From: Pseudomonadota bacterium
GTDB lineage: Bacteria > Vulcanimicrobiota > Vulcanimicrobiia > Eremiobacterales > Eremiobacteraceae
Length of the DNA: 37,253 nucleotides
Direction: 5' to 3'
NCBI GenBank assembly: GCA_021325335.1
Contig: JAJPHJ010000055.1
Span: 1-37,253, forward strand
The notes under the pieces: generated by a model
Database searches by the model: none
Told to the model about the DNA's origin: nothing
The model's input: only the letters and a program-made list of their open reading frames with translations
Shown here: positions 1-7,593 of the stretch, one piece after another
How positions within the stretch are numbered: position 1 is the stretch's first letter
Layout: every line of letters begins with the position of its first letter
Position numbers and translations under genes: made by a program

Positions 1-218
1 ATATCAATGATTGCGAGCCGGTCATCCCGGCGGCGGCGCTCGCCGGATCTCCGCAGAACCGGCCGCCCATGCGTCAACGACAAACCGCCTCAAGAGGATA
101 GCATCCGTTCGCTCGACCCTTCAAGGCAACGAGTGTTCGTGGACCCTGATGCTCTCGTCCCTAGCCGTGGGATTTTTCCGCCGGGCTGAAGCCCCGGACC
201 CGGCGCCCCTAATCTGTC
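1..218. other. Left-edge non-coding stretch
   Basis: No convincing gene is visible. Short open frames here have no recognisable domain, and their arginine/proline-rich composition is what random high-GC DNA gives. The only structure is the inverted repeat at 179-205, listed separately. The window begins inside this region, so a neighbouring gene may end or start just outside. Confidence 0.4.
179..205 (-). terminator. Inverted repeat after the methyltransferase gene
   Basis: CGCCGGG at 179-185 pairs with CCCGGCG at 199-205. An alternative inner stem, GGGC/GCCC, lies at 183-194. It starts 14 bases beyond the stop codon of the minus-strand methyltransferase gene. There is no clear run of U after the stem (the minus-strand transcript continues GAAAAAUCCC), so it is at best a weak terminator or a 3'-end stabilising hairpin. 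Confidence 0.35.
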
Positions 219-836
219 CTACCTGGCGGCCCGAAGCCTGAAAAGCACGGCCCCGATCATGACCGCGAAATAGACGAGGGTTATGATCTCCGCTTTCGCG
301 ATCACCTCGCCGTTCCAACGCCCCTCGCGCTCCTCGGGCGGCAGCGGTGCGGAGAAGGGCACGATCCTCGGCACGACGCGGCGATAGCTTTCGTATGCGT
401 CCCCGAAGGTACGCGCGAGATACGCCTCCTCCAGGGGGATGATCGTTGCGTACACGCCGACCACAAGCACCGCGACCGCGGCGAACAACGCGAACGACGT
501 CAGCATCGGAACGTTGCCTGAGAACGCGAGCCAAAAGCCAAGCGCGATGATCGCATTGCCGACATAAAGCGGGTTGCGGATGTAGGCGTACGGCCCCGCG
601 GTGACGAGCTGCGGCGCGGTGACCTCATCCGACCGCGTGGTGACGCCTGAGTACCCCACGGCCCAAATTCGGATGCACTCACCGAGTGCGGCCACGGCGA
701 CGCCGACGACCGCGCTGCGCAGCGAGGGCGCTCCGAAGAGCACGAGCACGAGCGCGACCGGCACGAGCAGCAAGCCGCGGTTCTTGAAGACGAACGTGCG
801 CCAGTCCGGCTCGCGCTCCGCGTCAGGCTGTGGCAT
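219..836 (-). CDS. Isoprenylcysteine carboxyl methyltransferase-like membrane methyltransferase
   Basis: 205 residues, very hydrophobic, with about four or five membrane segments. The motif GPYAYIRNPLYVGN and the C-terminal FGDAYESYRRVVPRIVP match the conserved AdoMet-binding end of the ICMT/PEMT/NnrU-like methyltransferase superfamily, which methylates small or lipid-linked substrates at the inner membrane. The ATG at 836 was chosen because it begins just ahead of the first hydrophobic segment and overlaps the end of the upstream sugar-nucleotide reductase gene by 14 bases; the open frame runs further upstream only as antisense-like sequence. It is last in the minus-strand operon with gmd. 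A role in methylating a sugar, lipid or isoprenoid is possible, but the substrate cannot be read from the sequence. Confidence 0.85.
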   Translation of the reverse strand: MPQPDAEREPDWRTFVFKNRGLLLVPVALVLVLFGAPSLRSAVVGVAVAALGECIRIWAVGYSGVTTRSDEVTAPQLVTAGPYAYIRNPLYVGNAIIALGFWLAFSGNVPMLTSFALFAAVAVLVVGVYATIIPLEEAYLARTFGDAYESYRRVVPRIVPFSAPLPPEEREGRWNGEVIAKAEIITLVYFAVMIGAVLFRLRAAR

Positions 837-1782
837 GCGCGTGAAACTCCAACATGTCTGCGAGCGTGCGCTCCAACGGAATTGCCGGGTGCCAGCCGGT
901 GCGCGCGCGTATGGCTGAGGGATCGCCGCGCACCACCTGCGCTTCGGGCGCGCGCATGAGGCTTGGCGTCGGGCGGATCTCCACGCGGATGCCCGCAATG
1001 GAAAGAAGCGCGTCGACGATCTCTGCCATGCTGCGGTCGATGCCGCTGCAGACGTTGTAGACATATCCGGATTCGCCGTTTGCCGCGAGGCAGAGATATG
1101 CTTCCACGACGTCGCGCACGTCGCAATAGTCACGCCGGGGGCTTAGGTCTCCGACCGACAGCACATGCTCTTGACGGCCGGATTTGATATCCGCGACTTG
1201 ACGCGCGAACGACGCCACCGCAAAGGAAGCGCGTTGGCCCGGGCCCGTGTGATTGAACGAGCGCGTCGCGATGACGCGGCACATCTTCGCGCGCGCGTAC
1301 TGAAGCGCGATGACTTCTGCGGCCGCTTTCGACGCCGCATAGGGGTTGAGAGGCGCGAGCGCCTGCGTCTCTCGCAACGGCAGCTGGTCTGCCGTCACGG
1401 CGCCGTAGGCGTCGGCCGAGCCGACTGCGACGACCGCCGCCTGCGGGGCGTGCGCGCGCACCGCTTCCAGCAAGCAGACCAGGCCGGAGACATTCGTCTC
1501 AAAAGTCGTGAGCGGATCTTCGCGGCTCGCCGGCACGAATGACTGCGCGGCGAGATGGAACACCGCGTCGGGTTCTGCGGCGCGCACGATGTCTTTCAGC
1601 CGCGGGCCGTCCGTGATCGAGGCGCATTGCCAGTCCACTTCGCGGGCGCGTTGGGCGTCGAGCGTCGTGAGGCTCGGCGTCTCGGCGCGCATCTGGCCAC
1701 ACGCGGTCCAGCCTCGCTCGAGCAACGCCGCCAAAAGCCATTGGCCCACGAATCCATCAGCGCCGGTGACAAGCGCGCGCAT
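823..1782 (-). CDS. rmd: GDP-4-keto-6-deoxy-D-mannose reductase-like SDR protein
   Basis: 319-residue extended short-chain dehydrogenase. The Rossmann motif GADGFVG carries the glycines at residues 7, 10 and 13. The catalytic set is Ser122 (GSADAYG) and Tyr148/Lys152 (NPYAASK). It starts on a one-base TGATG overlap with the stop of gmd, so the two are probably translationally coupled. GMD makes GDP-4-keto-6-deoxy-D-mannose, and a neighbouring single-domain SDR of this type usually reduces C4 to give GDP-D-rhamnose (RMD); GDP-6-deoxy-talose synthase or GDP-fucose synthase are the alternatives. The product stereochemistry cannot be decided from motifs. It acts in the cytoplasm and feeds surface-polysaccharide synthesis. 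Confidence 0.85.
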   Translation of the reverse strand: MRALVTGADGFVGQWLLAALLERGWTACGQMRAETPSLTTLDAQRAREVDWQCASITDGPRLKDIVRAAEPDAVFHLAAQSFVPASREDPLTTFETNVSGLVCLLEAVRAHAPQAAVVAVGSADAYGAVTADQLPLRETQALAPLNPYAASKAAAEVIALQYARAKMCRVIATRSFNHTGPGQRASFAVASFARQVADIKSGRQEHVLSVGDLSPRRDYCDVRDVVEAYLCLAANGESGYVYNVCSGIDRSMAEIVDALLSIAGIRVEIRPTPSLMRAPEAQVVRGDPSAIRARTGWHPAIPLERTLADMLEFHAHATA

Positions 1783-3794
1783 CAGGCCTCATGTTTCGCG
1801 TGTCGCTCGAGATCGGCGTCCACCATCTTTGCGATCATCTGCTCGAAGCTCGTGGCCGGTTTCCAACCGAGCACGCGCTTCGCTTTGGACGGATCGCCCA
1901 CGAGCATGTCGACCTCAGCCGGCCGGATGAATTTTGGATCGATGACGACGTGGCGCTCCCAATCCAGGCCGGCGTAACGGAACGCCGCCTCGACGAGCTC
2001 TCTGACCGATCGGGTGACACCGGTGGCCACCACGTAATCATCCGGCTTGTCTTGCTGGAGCATGAGCCACATCGCCCGGACGTAGTCGGGCGCGTAGCCC
2101 CAGTCGCGCCGCGCGTCGAGATTGCCCATGTGGACTTCGCGCGCTTTGTTGAGCTTGATGCGCGCGACTGCATCGGTCACCTTGCGCGTCACGAATTCCA
2201 ATCCGCGACGTGGTGAGTTGTGGACGATGCACTCCCCGACGCCCGCATGGAACTTGCCGGTCGTCGTCGTGAGATCGTAGAGCCAACCATCGTACTGCGG
2301 CAGTGGCACGGTCCGCTTCACTTCGCTGCGGTCGCGCCTGAGATGCGCGCCCTTTCCCGGGATCAACGGCGTCCGCAAATTTATTGAGTAGTAAGGTCCG
2401 GGCCGTTCGGGTGGCCCCACGTCGATGTTGAGAACGGGTTGTTGTCCGAGCGCTTTGCTTGCAAGCCACCACAAACCCATCGCAAGGGTCGGCGAGTTCG
2501 TCTTGAAGTTCTTGAACGGGTAGCGGGCGTTTCCGGATTTCAGTCCGTCCGTCGCGTTGTATCCTTCAAGGAAAGAGACCCATGTCTGCTCGTCGCCGTT
2601 GAGCACGATCGCGGGTACGCGTTTGTCGCCGCCATCCGTGTAGCAGGCGTGGTGCAACCAGCGCACAAACGCGGCGCTCCCGTTGAGGGCGAGCGCCCCG
2701 ACGGTCCGGCCCTGGATAAAGCCCGAACTGCCATAGGTCTCGCTTGCCCATCCGCAAGCCACTTGCTGCCAGACTCGCTCGAACGTGCGGCGCAACCCGA
2801 TGTCGTTGTTGACGAATTTGGCGTGGACGCCACGAACCGAAAGATAGGCCGAACCATCGCCCACAAACGCGCCGAGCAACCATGCCAGTTCCGGAGTGAT
2901 CTTCGTGATGGCCGGCGCCGCCGGCAGATCTGCCAGACGCAGCCTGTCGCCAGCCGCGACCTGCGAAGCCTGACGTTCGTCCTGAGCCATGAAGATGACG
3001 TGTTCAGCAGTCGTGGTGATCGTGCCGCAGCGGGCTTCGACGCGCGTCACCCCTTTGTTGCGCTTGAGCGGTGCGTGGTGATACGCCGTCCCGTGCTCCA
3101 CTCGGACGAAAGCCTCACCATCCCACACTTCAAGGCCGTCCGTTGCGAAGCGCTGCAGGGCCGCGCCCTTTGGCCTGGCGTGCAACACCTCTTCGATCGG
3201 GAGTATGTCGATAAGCCCGCGTTCCCGGATGATGACGGGCGTGTGGCCCGGCACGCTTTCGTGGTTGAACAGGATGCCGGAGCACGCGAATAGCCCATAC
3301 GACTCGCGATAGTTCACGGTGATCCAATGGCCGAACACTTTCGCCACGCCGTACGGACTGCGTGGATAGAACGGCGTCGTCTCCGTTTGCGGTGTCTCGA
3401 GGACTTTGCCGAACATCTCGCTGCTCGACGCCTGGTAGAATCGGGCGTCGGGCTTGACCGCGCGCAACGCTTCCAGCAACCGGCCCACGCCGACCGCCGT
3501 GAATTCCGCCGTCAGCACCGGCTGCGACCACGAGGTGGGGACAAAGCTCTGCGCCGCGAGATTGTAGATCTCATCCGGTTGCGACTCGCGGATGGTCGTC
3601 GCCAGCGAATGCTCGTCCAAGAGGTCCCCGGATAGGAGCGTGACGCGGTCGATGATGTGCGCGATACGGTCGAACGAGTTCGTCGACGATCTCCTCGTCA
3701 TCCCGAAGACCTCGTATCCTTGCTCGAGCAGAAACTCAGCAAGATACGACCCATCTTGACCGGTGATGCCGGTGATGAGCGCACGCTTGGCCAT
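1782..3794 (-). CDS. gmd: GDP-mannose 4,6-dehydratase interrupted by an intein
   Basis: 670-residue precursor. Residues 1-179 and 527-670 join to a 323-residue GMD, normal for the family, which converts GDP-D-mannose to GDP-4-keto-6-deoxy-D-mannose with bound NADP. Visible are the Rossmann glycines 9, 12 and 15 (TGITGQDG), SSSEMFG at 123-129, catalytic Tyr148 and Lys152 (YGVAK), and the split hallmark [12 protein letters not shown]. The inserted segment (residues 180-526) is an intein, listed separately. The ATG at 3794 begins MAKRALITG, exactly where GMDs begin; the frame stays open upstream to 4478, but that part is the antisense of the EamA gene. The gene lies 35 bases after the EamA stop and overlaps the reductase start by one base. 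Active enzyme requires splicing, because the intein sits in the cofactor-binding loop. Confidence 0.95.
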   Translation of the reverse strand: MAKRALITGITGQDGSYLAEFLLEQGYEVFGMTRRSSTNSFDRIAHIIDRVTLLSGDLLDEHSLATTIRESQPDEIYNLAAQSFVPTSWSQPVLTAEFTAVGVGRLLEALRAVKPDARFYQASSSEMFGKVLETPQTETTPFYPRSPYGVAKVFGHWITVNYRESYGLFACSGILFNHESVPGHTPVIIRERGLIDILPIEEVLHARPKGAALQRFATDGLEVWDGEAFVRVEHGTAYHHAPLKRNKGVTRVEARCGTITTTAEHVIFMAQDERQASQVAAGDRLRLADLPAAPAITKITPELAWLLGAFVGDGSAYLSVRGVHAKFVNNDIGLRRTFERVWQQVACGWASETYGSSGFIQGRTVGALALNGSAAFVRWLHHACYTDGGDKRVPAIVLNGDEQTWVSFLEGYNATDGLKSGNARYPFKNFKTNSPTLAMGLWWLASKALGQQPVLNIDVGPPERPGPYYSINLRTPLIPGKGAHLRRDRSEVKRTVPLPQYDGWLYDLTTTTGKFHAGVGECIVHNSPRRGLEFVTRKVTDAVARIKLNKAREVHMGNLDARRDWGYAPDYVRAMWLMLQQDKPDDYVVATGVTRSVRELVEAAFRYAGLDWERHVVIDPKFIRPAEVDMLVGDPSKAKRVLGWKPATSFEQMIAKMVDADLERHAKHEA
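2217..3257 (-). mobile_element. LAGLIDADG intein in GMD
   Basis: 347 residues, Ser180 to Asn526 of the precursor, lying between the strictly conserved GMD residues NHE and SPRRG. Block A is [14 protein letters not shown] followed by LPIEEV, with Ser1 as the nucleophile. Block B is [10 protein letters not shown], giving TxxH at 262-265. Block F is [15 protein letters not shown] with His516, and block G is CIVHN, giving the penultimate His525 and terminal Asn526. The next extein residue is Ser527, the usual +1 nucleophile. All residues needed for class 1 splicing are therefore present, with Ser in place of the commoner Cys at position 1. A two-motif DOD endonuclease lies in the middle. No frameshift or stop is seen, so it looks intact and probably active. 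Base composition is close to that of its host gene. Confidence 0.95.
2535..2888 (-). other. Homing endonuclease core inside the intein
   Basis: Residues 303-420 of the precursor hold the two LAGLIDADG (dodecapeptide) motifs. Block C is [13 protein letters not shown], with the putative catalytic Asp313. Block E is [12 protein letters not shown], with the putative catalytic Asp416. Both acidic residues are kept, which is what an endonuclease still capable of homing should show. The boundaries given cover motif to motif only; the full domain probably extends to about residue 450. Confidence 0.85.
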
Positions 3795-3829
3795 GCGCCT
3801 TGTGTTGGTTTTTCGCTGCACCGCGCCCT

Positions 3830-4732
3830 TTAGACGGTCTGCGATGGGACCTCGGCCACGGAGCGCTCGTTGGCGACGACGACCACGCCGATTCCGGCGA
3901 GCGCGATCGATCCGCCGAGGGCGGTCAGAGGCGCGACGAGCTGGTGCAACACGATAAAAGCGAGCGTCGCCGTGATGATCGGTTGCGAGAGAAACGCGAT
4001 CGCGACGACTGCGGCCGGCATGTGACCGAGCGATTTCGAAACGAGGGTATGCCCGATGACCGTGGCGCAGATCGCGAGCGCGAGCGCGACGGCGGCATCG
4101 TGAGCCGTGATGTGCATCGACACGCCGGAAGCGACGAGCGCGATCCACACGCAGATCGCGCACGCGGAATACACCACGCTCACGTAACGCAGCGTGTCCA
4201 CGCGTCGCCGGACGTGACGGCCGAGCAGCAGATATCCCGTCTCCGCGAGAGCAGCGGCGAGTGCGAGGGCATCGCCCCACAGCGCTCGGCCGGAGATGTG
4301 AAAATCTCCGATGGTAATGATCGTGGCGCCCGCGACGGCGATCGCCATTCCCGCGGCCATCGCAAGCGTGGGCCGCTCGCCGAACAGCACGGCTGCCAGC
4401 AGCGCCACGAAGACCGGATCCATGCTCACGAGGAGCGCGGCAGACGAGACGCTCGTGAACTGCAACGAGACGGCCCACAGCGTGACGTCGAGCGCGAAAA
4501 GCACGCCCGCGATCGCAGACGCGACGGCGTCGCTTCGCGACAGCGGAACGTGGTCCGCTGGTTTTCGGACCTGACCGCGAACCAAAGCGAACGGCACGAT
4601 GATCGCAACCGCGAACAGCATGCGATAGGCGACGATCGCGAGCACCGGCGCATATGCTAGCTTGTAGAAGACGCCGGCTGTCGAAAGTCCGATGATGCCG
4701 ATCGCGAGCAGCGCGTAGCGCCGCAGAGTCAA
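3830..4732 (-). CDS. EamA/DMT-family transporter
   Basis: 300 residues with ten predicted membrane helices in two EamA repeats, the usual architecture and length for drug/metabolite-transporter exporters. Typical family stretches are visible: [10 protein letters not shown] in the first helix pair, [19 protein letters not shown] with LFGERPT near the middle of repeat 1, and [18 protein letters not shown] with a following short re-entry in repeat 2. No ATG fits the expected N-terminus. TTG at 4732 gives a TTGA overlap with the thioesterase stop and places the first helix directly after the start ([12 protein letters not shown]). The substrate is unknown. In this operon it could move a metabolite or sugar-related compound, but EamA genes are often placed without functional linkage. 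Confidence 0.88.
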   Translation of the reverse strand: MTLRRYALLAIGIIGLSTAGVFYKLAYAPVLAIVAYRMLFAVAIIVPFALVRGQVRKPADHVPLSRSDAVASAIAGVLFALDVTLWAVSLQFTSVSSAALLVSMDPVFVALLAAVLFGERPTLAMAAGMAIAVAGATIITIGDFHISGRALWGDALALAAALAETGYLLLGRHVRRRVDTLRYVSVVYSACAICVWIALVASGVSMHITAHDAAVALALAICATVIGHTLVSKSLGHMPAAVVAIAFLSQPIITATLAFIVLHQLVAPLTALGGSIALAGIGVVVVANERSVAEVPSQTV

Positions 4733-5250
4733 CTCCGGGCGGCGGTGCCTGCCGCTTTCTCCTGCTGTCTGCGCGCCGCCCGGGCGCGGTAGCGTTCCTC
4801 GCCCCGCGCGAAGCGCCGCTGTTCTTCGGGCGTCTGCGGGAGAATGGCGGGAACGGGGACCGGCCGGCACTGGTCGTCGAGCGCGACGAAGATGAGCGTG
4901 GCCGATGCCACGTGAGTGCGCACGCCCGTTTGCAGGCGCTCGGCTTCGATGCGCACGCCTACCTCCATCGAGCTGCGATGCGCGTAATGAAGCGAAGCCT
5001 TGAGCACGACCATGTCGCCGACATGCACGGCGCTGCGAAAATCGAGCTGGTCGATGCTCGCGGTCACGCAGATGCGGCCCGAATGGCGGATCGCAGCCGC
5101 CGCTGCGGCTTGATCGGCGAGCTTCATGATGACGCCCCCATGGATGTTGCCCATGGGGTTGGTGTCCGCCACTTCGACCAGCGTCGCAAGCTCCACCGCA
5201 GAGGCGGAAACCGGTTTACCGGCCGGCGCTTGAGGCCGCGCGTTGTCCAT
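4729..5250 (-). CDS. Acyl-CoA thioesterase, hot-dog fold (YciA/BACH type)
   Basis: 173 residues. The single hot-dog domain carries the family signature [20 protein letters not shown], with Asn31, His37 and Asp46 at the positions that form the active site in acyl-CoA thioesterases of the YciA/cytosolic BACH group. A second typical stretch is [22 protein letters not shown]. The last 35 residues are charged and Ala/Arg-rich, probably a flexible tail. The enzyme should hydrolyse acyl-CoA to free acid and CoA in the cytoplasm. It is the first gene of the minus-strand operon that contains gmd, and its stop overlaps the EamA start by four bases. It is divergent from the sigma-factor gene. Confidence 0.88.
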   Translation of the reverse strand: MDNARPQAPAGKPVSASAVELATLVEVADTNPMGNIHGGVIMKLADQAAAAAAIRHSGRICVTASIDQLDFRSAVHVGDMVVLKASLHYAHRSSMEVGVRIEAERLQTGVRTHVASATLIFVALDDQCRPVPVPAILPQTPEEQRRFARGEERYRARAARRQQEKAAGTAARS

Positions 5251-5285
5251 GGGGCGGGCCTTCGCGAGCCCTCCGGCGAAACCCG

Positions 5286-6032
5286 GTGCCTGCCGAAAAC
5301 CTTGATCCGGCGCGACTTTTACACGTCCCGGTCACACCTGCGAGCGAAACTTTTGCGGCGATTTTCGGGTACTTAACACACGACGGAGGACCCGCCATTA
5401 TTGGGCAGCAGACGGATGAGGAGCTCGTCGCGCTCGTCCTGAGAGGAGACCAAAACGCTTTCGCACCGCTCGTCGAGCGGCACAAACGGGGTATTCTCAA
5501 CTTCGTCTATGCCTTGGTCCGCTCGCCCGAAGAAGCCGACGACATCAGCCAGGAGACCTTCCTGCGGGCGTACGCCCATCTGCGCACCTTCAACCCGGCG
5601 CTCGCCAAGTTCTCCACCTGGCTCTATCAGATCGCGCGCAATGCGGCGAGGACGCAGCTCATGAAAGACCGCCGCCGCCCGCCGACGGAAGACCTGTATG
5701 AGGATGAGACGCTGGACCAAAAGCTTCCCGATCAGCGCCCGTCGGCCGCACCGGATGCTCAGATTCTGCGCAGCGACGACGAGCGGACGCTGCGCGTCGC
5801 CCTGCAGCGCATTCCGGAAAAGATGCGCGCCGCATTGGTCCTTCGTTACTACCAGCACATGGACTATCAGGAGATCGCCAATACGATGAGCGTGACGCTC
5901 GGAAACGTCAAGACGTTGATCCATCGCGGGAAGGCCGCGCTCGCGCGCGAGCTCGGCACGAGCGACCCGTCCGCGTCGGGCGCCGAGAGATCTTTGGCGG
6001 AGGTACACAATCGTGAAGTGCTCTGCGTGTAG
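5286..6032 (+). CDS. RNA polymerase ECF sigma factor (RpoE/SigW type)
   Basis: Up to 248 residues. Sigma region 2 spans about 58-128, with SPEEADDISQETFLRAY and FSTWLYQIARNAA. Region 4 spans about 166-224, with PEKMRAALVLRYYQHMDYQEIA and the recognition helix VTLGNVKTLIHRGK. The start is uncertain. GTG at 5286 is the first usual start codon but has no clear ribosome-binding site, and residues 1-37 look unlike protein sequence. A perfect GGAGG at 5385-5389 lies seven bases before an in-frame ATT at 5397, which would give a 211-residue protein of normal ECF length. The gene overlaps the zinc-finger anti-sigma gene by 20 bases, the standard ECF pairing. It probably controls an envelope or redox stress response, including the operon's third gene. 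Confidence 0.92.
   Translation: MPAENLDPARLLHVPVTPASETFAAIFGYLTHDGGPAIIGQQTDEELVALVLRGDQNAFAPLVERHKRGILNFVYALVRSPEEADDISQETFLRAYAHLRTFNPALAKFSTWLYQIARNAARTQLMKDRRRPPTEDLYEDETLDQKLPDQRPSAAPDAQILRSDDERTLRVALQRIPEKMRAALVLRYYQHMDYQEIANTMSVTLGNVKTLIHRGKAALARELGTSDPSASGAERSLAEVHNREVLCV
5385..5389 (+). promoter_or_regulatory. Strong ribosome-binding site pointing to an ATT start
   Basis: GGAGG stands seven bases upstream of the in-frame codons ATT ATT GGG at 5397, immediately before the conserved part of the sigma factor. No ATG, GTG or TTG exists at the right distance. This suggests a rare ATT start like that of infC, or a sequence error at the start codon. Confidence 0.45.
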
Positions 6033-6546
6033 AGACCTGCTGTCCGCGTATGCGGAAGGAACGCTGTCGCACGGCGCTGCGGCGCACGTGCAGGCGCACC
6101 TCGACGGCTGCATCGGCTGCCGGACGTTCGCAGAAGAGATGATGGTGGTGGAACACCGCCTGGCGCGGATGTCTGAGCTCGAGCCACGAGCCGATTTCAC
6201 CCACCTGGTGATGGCGGCGGTCGCGCGCATGCCCGCTCCCGCGCCGCGTCGCTCGCGGATGATGTGGCTTGGCGTATACGATCTGCTGGCCTGGGCGGTG
6301 GCCATCATGCTCACCGCCACCGGCGTGCTGCGCTGGAAGACGCTGGCCGCCGACGGCGGTCTCTTGCTCGGCAAGTTCGCCGTTTCGGCGGATGGGCTCT
6401 ATCGCGTTGCGGATCACTTCCATCTGACGACGTTTGCCCTCGCGGGCGGTCTCGTCGAGGGCGCTGTCCTCTTGCTCTTCTTGTATGCGGGGCGGCATTA
6501 TCTGGCACGAGTGCAATCGGCCATATTTGGAGCACAAACGACATGA
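6013..6546 (+). CDS. Zinc-finger anti-sigma factor, membrane-anchored
   Basis: 177 residues. The N-terminal zf-HC2/ZAS domain has Cys3, Cys6, His29, Cys33 and Cys36 (HxxxCxxC, with HLDGCIGC), the zinc site that holds the sigma factor. Two membrane segments follow, about residues 85-108 and 143-161, so the N-terminal domain should be cytoplasmic and tethered to the membrane. The GTG start at 6013 follows GGAGG at 5999-6003 and lies inside the end of the sigma gene. The stop overlaps the next start as ATGA. By analogy with RsrA/ChrR-type pairs it would bind and silence the upstream sigma factor until a signal releases it; the signal is unknown. Confidence 0.9.
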   Translation: MKCSACRDLLSAYAEGTLSHGAAAHVQAHLDGCIGCRTFAEEMMVVEHRLARMSELEPRADFTHLVMAAVARMPAPAPRRSRMMWLGVYDLLAWAVAIMLTATGVLRWKTLAADGGLLLGKFAVSADGLYRVADHFHLTTFALAGGLVEGAVLLLFLYAGRHYLARVQSAIFGAQTT

Positions 6547-7505
6547 AACGCTTTACGCAGACCTGCGCAGCGGCCGCGCCCCTTTGGGCTTTGGCCGTGC
6601 TGTGCGGGATGCTCATCGCGGGGGCTCCCGCCCTCGCCGACACCGACAACAGCGGCGATGTGGTCGTCCTCGGCGGCCAGCACGAGGTCGTGCGGCCGGA
6701 TCAAGAAGTCACGGGCGACTTGGTCGTCATCGGCGGCAGCGCCGATGTCTACGGCAAGGTCGACGGCGATGCCGCTGCCATCGGCGGCCGCATCCATATC
6801 TATCCGCAGGGTCACGTTTCGGGGAGCTTGGTGAACGTCGGCGGCGTCATCGATAACGAATCGAACAATCCAAACCCGCGCGTCAAGGCGGTGCCGCCGC
6901 CCGTCGAGTCGTTCCCGTCGCCCGCGCCCATCACGGCCCCGGAGCCGCCACAGCCTTCCTTTGATTGGGGCTGGGCCTGGTTCTATCTCGTCGACGCGCT
7001 GCTGACCATCGTCGCCTTCTTGCTCTTCCCGGTGCTGGTCCGCCAAGCCGCGACCAACATGCACGAAAACCCGGTCATGTCGGGCGTGCTCGGTTTCTTC
7101 TCGCCCATCATCCTCGTGCTCATCATCATCGCGCTCGCGATCACGATCATCGGCATCCCGCTCATGCCGCTGGCCATCTTGGTCGCCATCCTCGGCTACC
7201 TCGTGGGCAAGGCCGCCATCGCAGAATTTCTCGGCGAACGGATCTTCCGAGCCACGTCGTCGCAATCGAATCCGCTCAGCGCCGTGCTGGTCGGCATCGG
7301 CATCTTGTTCCTCGTCTGCTCGATCACCGGCTGGGTAGGCATCGTCTTGTACTTCTGCCTCGTCGCGCTCGCTGTCGGCTCGGCGCTGCCAATGTTGCGC
7401 GCCATCGCGCCGCGCCGGCCGCAACCACCGATCGTGCCGCCCGCGCCACCGACCTTCTCACCGCCCGCAGACCCCGCGCACATGACCCCGCCCTCGACGC
7501 AATAG
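6543..7505 (+). CDS. Secreted/membrane protein with bactofilin-like repeats
   Basis: 320 residues. A signal peptide (1-32, ending APALA) is followed by a short right-handed beta-helix-like region at 37-105, built of repeated GDVVVLGG, GDLVVIGG, GDAAAIGG and GSLVNVGG units typical of polymer-forming (bactofilin/DUF583-like) proteins. A Pro-rich linker (117-138) leads to several membrane helices (about 147-166, 183-230 and 246-284). The C-terminal tail is Pro-rich. The beta-helix is therefore probably extracytoplasmic, unlike classical cytoplasmic bactofilins. It begins on an ATGA overlap with the anti-sigma gene, so it is most likely both a target and a partner of that regulatory pair. The exact function is unknown; an envelope scaffold or stress-responsive membrane protein is a reasonable inference. 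Confidence 0.75.
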   Translation: MKRFTQTCAAAAPLWALAVLCGMLIAGAPALADTDNSGDVVVLGGQHEVVRPDQEVTGDLVVIGGSADVYGKVDGDAAAIGGRIHIYPQGHVSGSLVNVGGVIDNESNNPNPRVKAVPPPVESFPSPAPITAPEPPQPSFDWGWAWFYLVDALLTIVAFLLFPVLVRQAATNMHENPVMSGVLGFFSPIILVLIIIALAITIIGIPLMPLAILVAILGYLVGKAAIAEFLGERIFRATSSQSNPLSAVLVGIGILFLVCSITGWVGIVLYFCLVALAVGSALPMLRAIAPRRPQPPIVPPAPPTFSPPADPAHMTPPSTQ

Positions 7506-7593
7506 TCCGTGGGCGCGAATAAATTCGCGCCGCTACATTATGCGGTCAGTCCGTGGGCGCGAATAAATTCGCGGCCGCTACATTATGCGGTCA
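7505..7593 (-). repeat. Two tandem copies of the TGTAG hairpin element
   Basis: Two near-identical 44-45 base units, 7505-7548 and 7549-7593, run head to tail between convergent genes. Each holds a palindrome (hairpin cores at 7511-7537 and 7555-7582) which, read on the minus strand, begins TGTAGCGG and folds through a TTTA loop. The second unit differs by one inserted G. The stop codon of the M3 peptidase (7591-7593) is part of the unit, and the first unit carries the same TGA. This is the same family as the elements at 21329, 21972, 25208 and 36124. Confidence 0.85.

Noticed and set aside
1-241. Two short plus-strand open frames at the left edge
   Set aside because: No domain, no ribosome-binding site, and a composition expected from non-coding high-GC DNA.
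3795-4478. Upstream extension of the gmd reading frame to a start near 4478
   Set aside because: That stretch is arginine-rich and is the out-of-frame shadow of the EamA gene on the same strand; the GMD family start is at 3794.
3800-4660. 286-residue plus-strand open frame
   Set aside because: It is repetitive Arg/Asp/Glu-rich and antisense to the EamA transporter, whose helices and family motifs are convincing.
5346-5372. ECF-type promoter before the sigma gene (GAAAC box with a downstream element)
   Set aside because: GAAAC at 5346-5350 resembles a -35, but no matching -10 stands at the right spacing, so autoregulation cannot be claimed.
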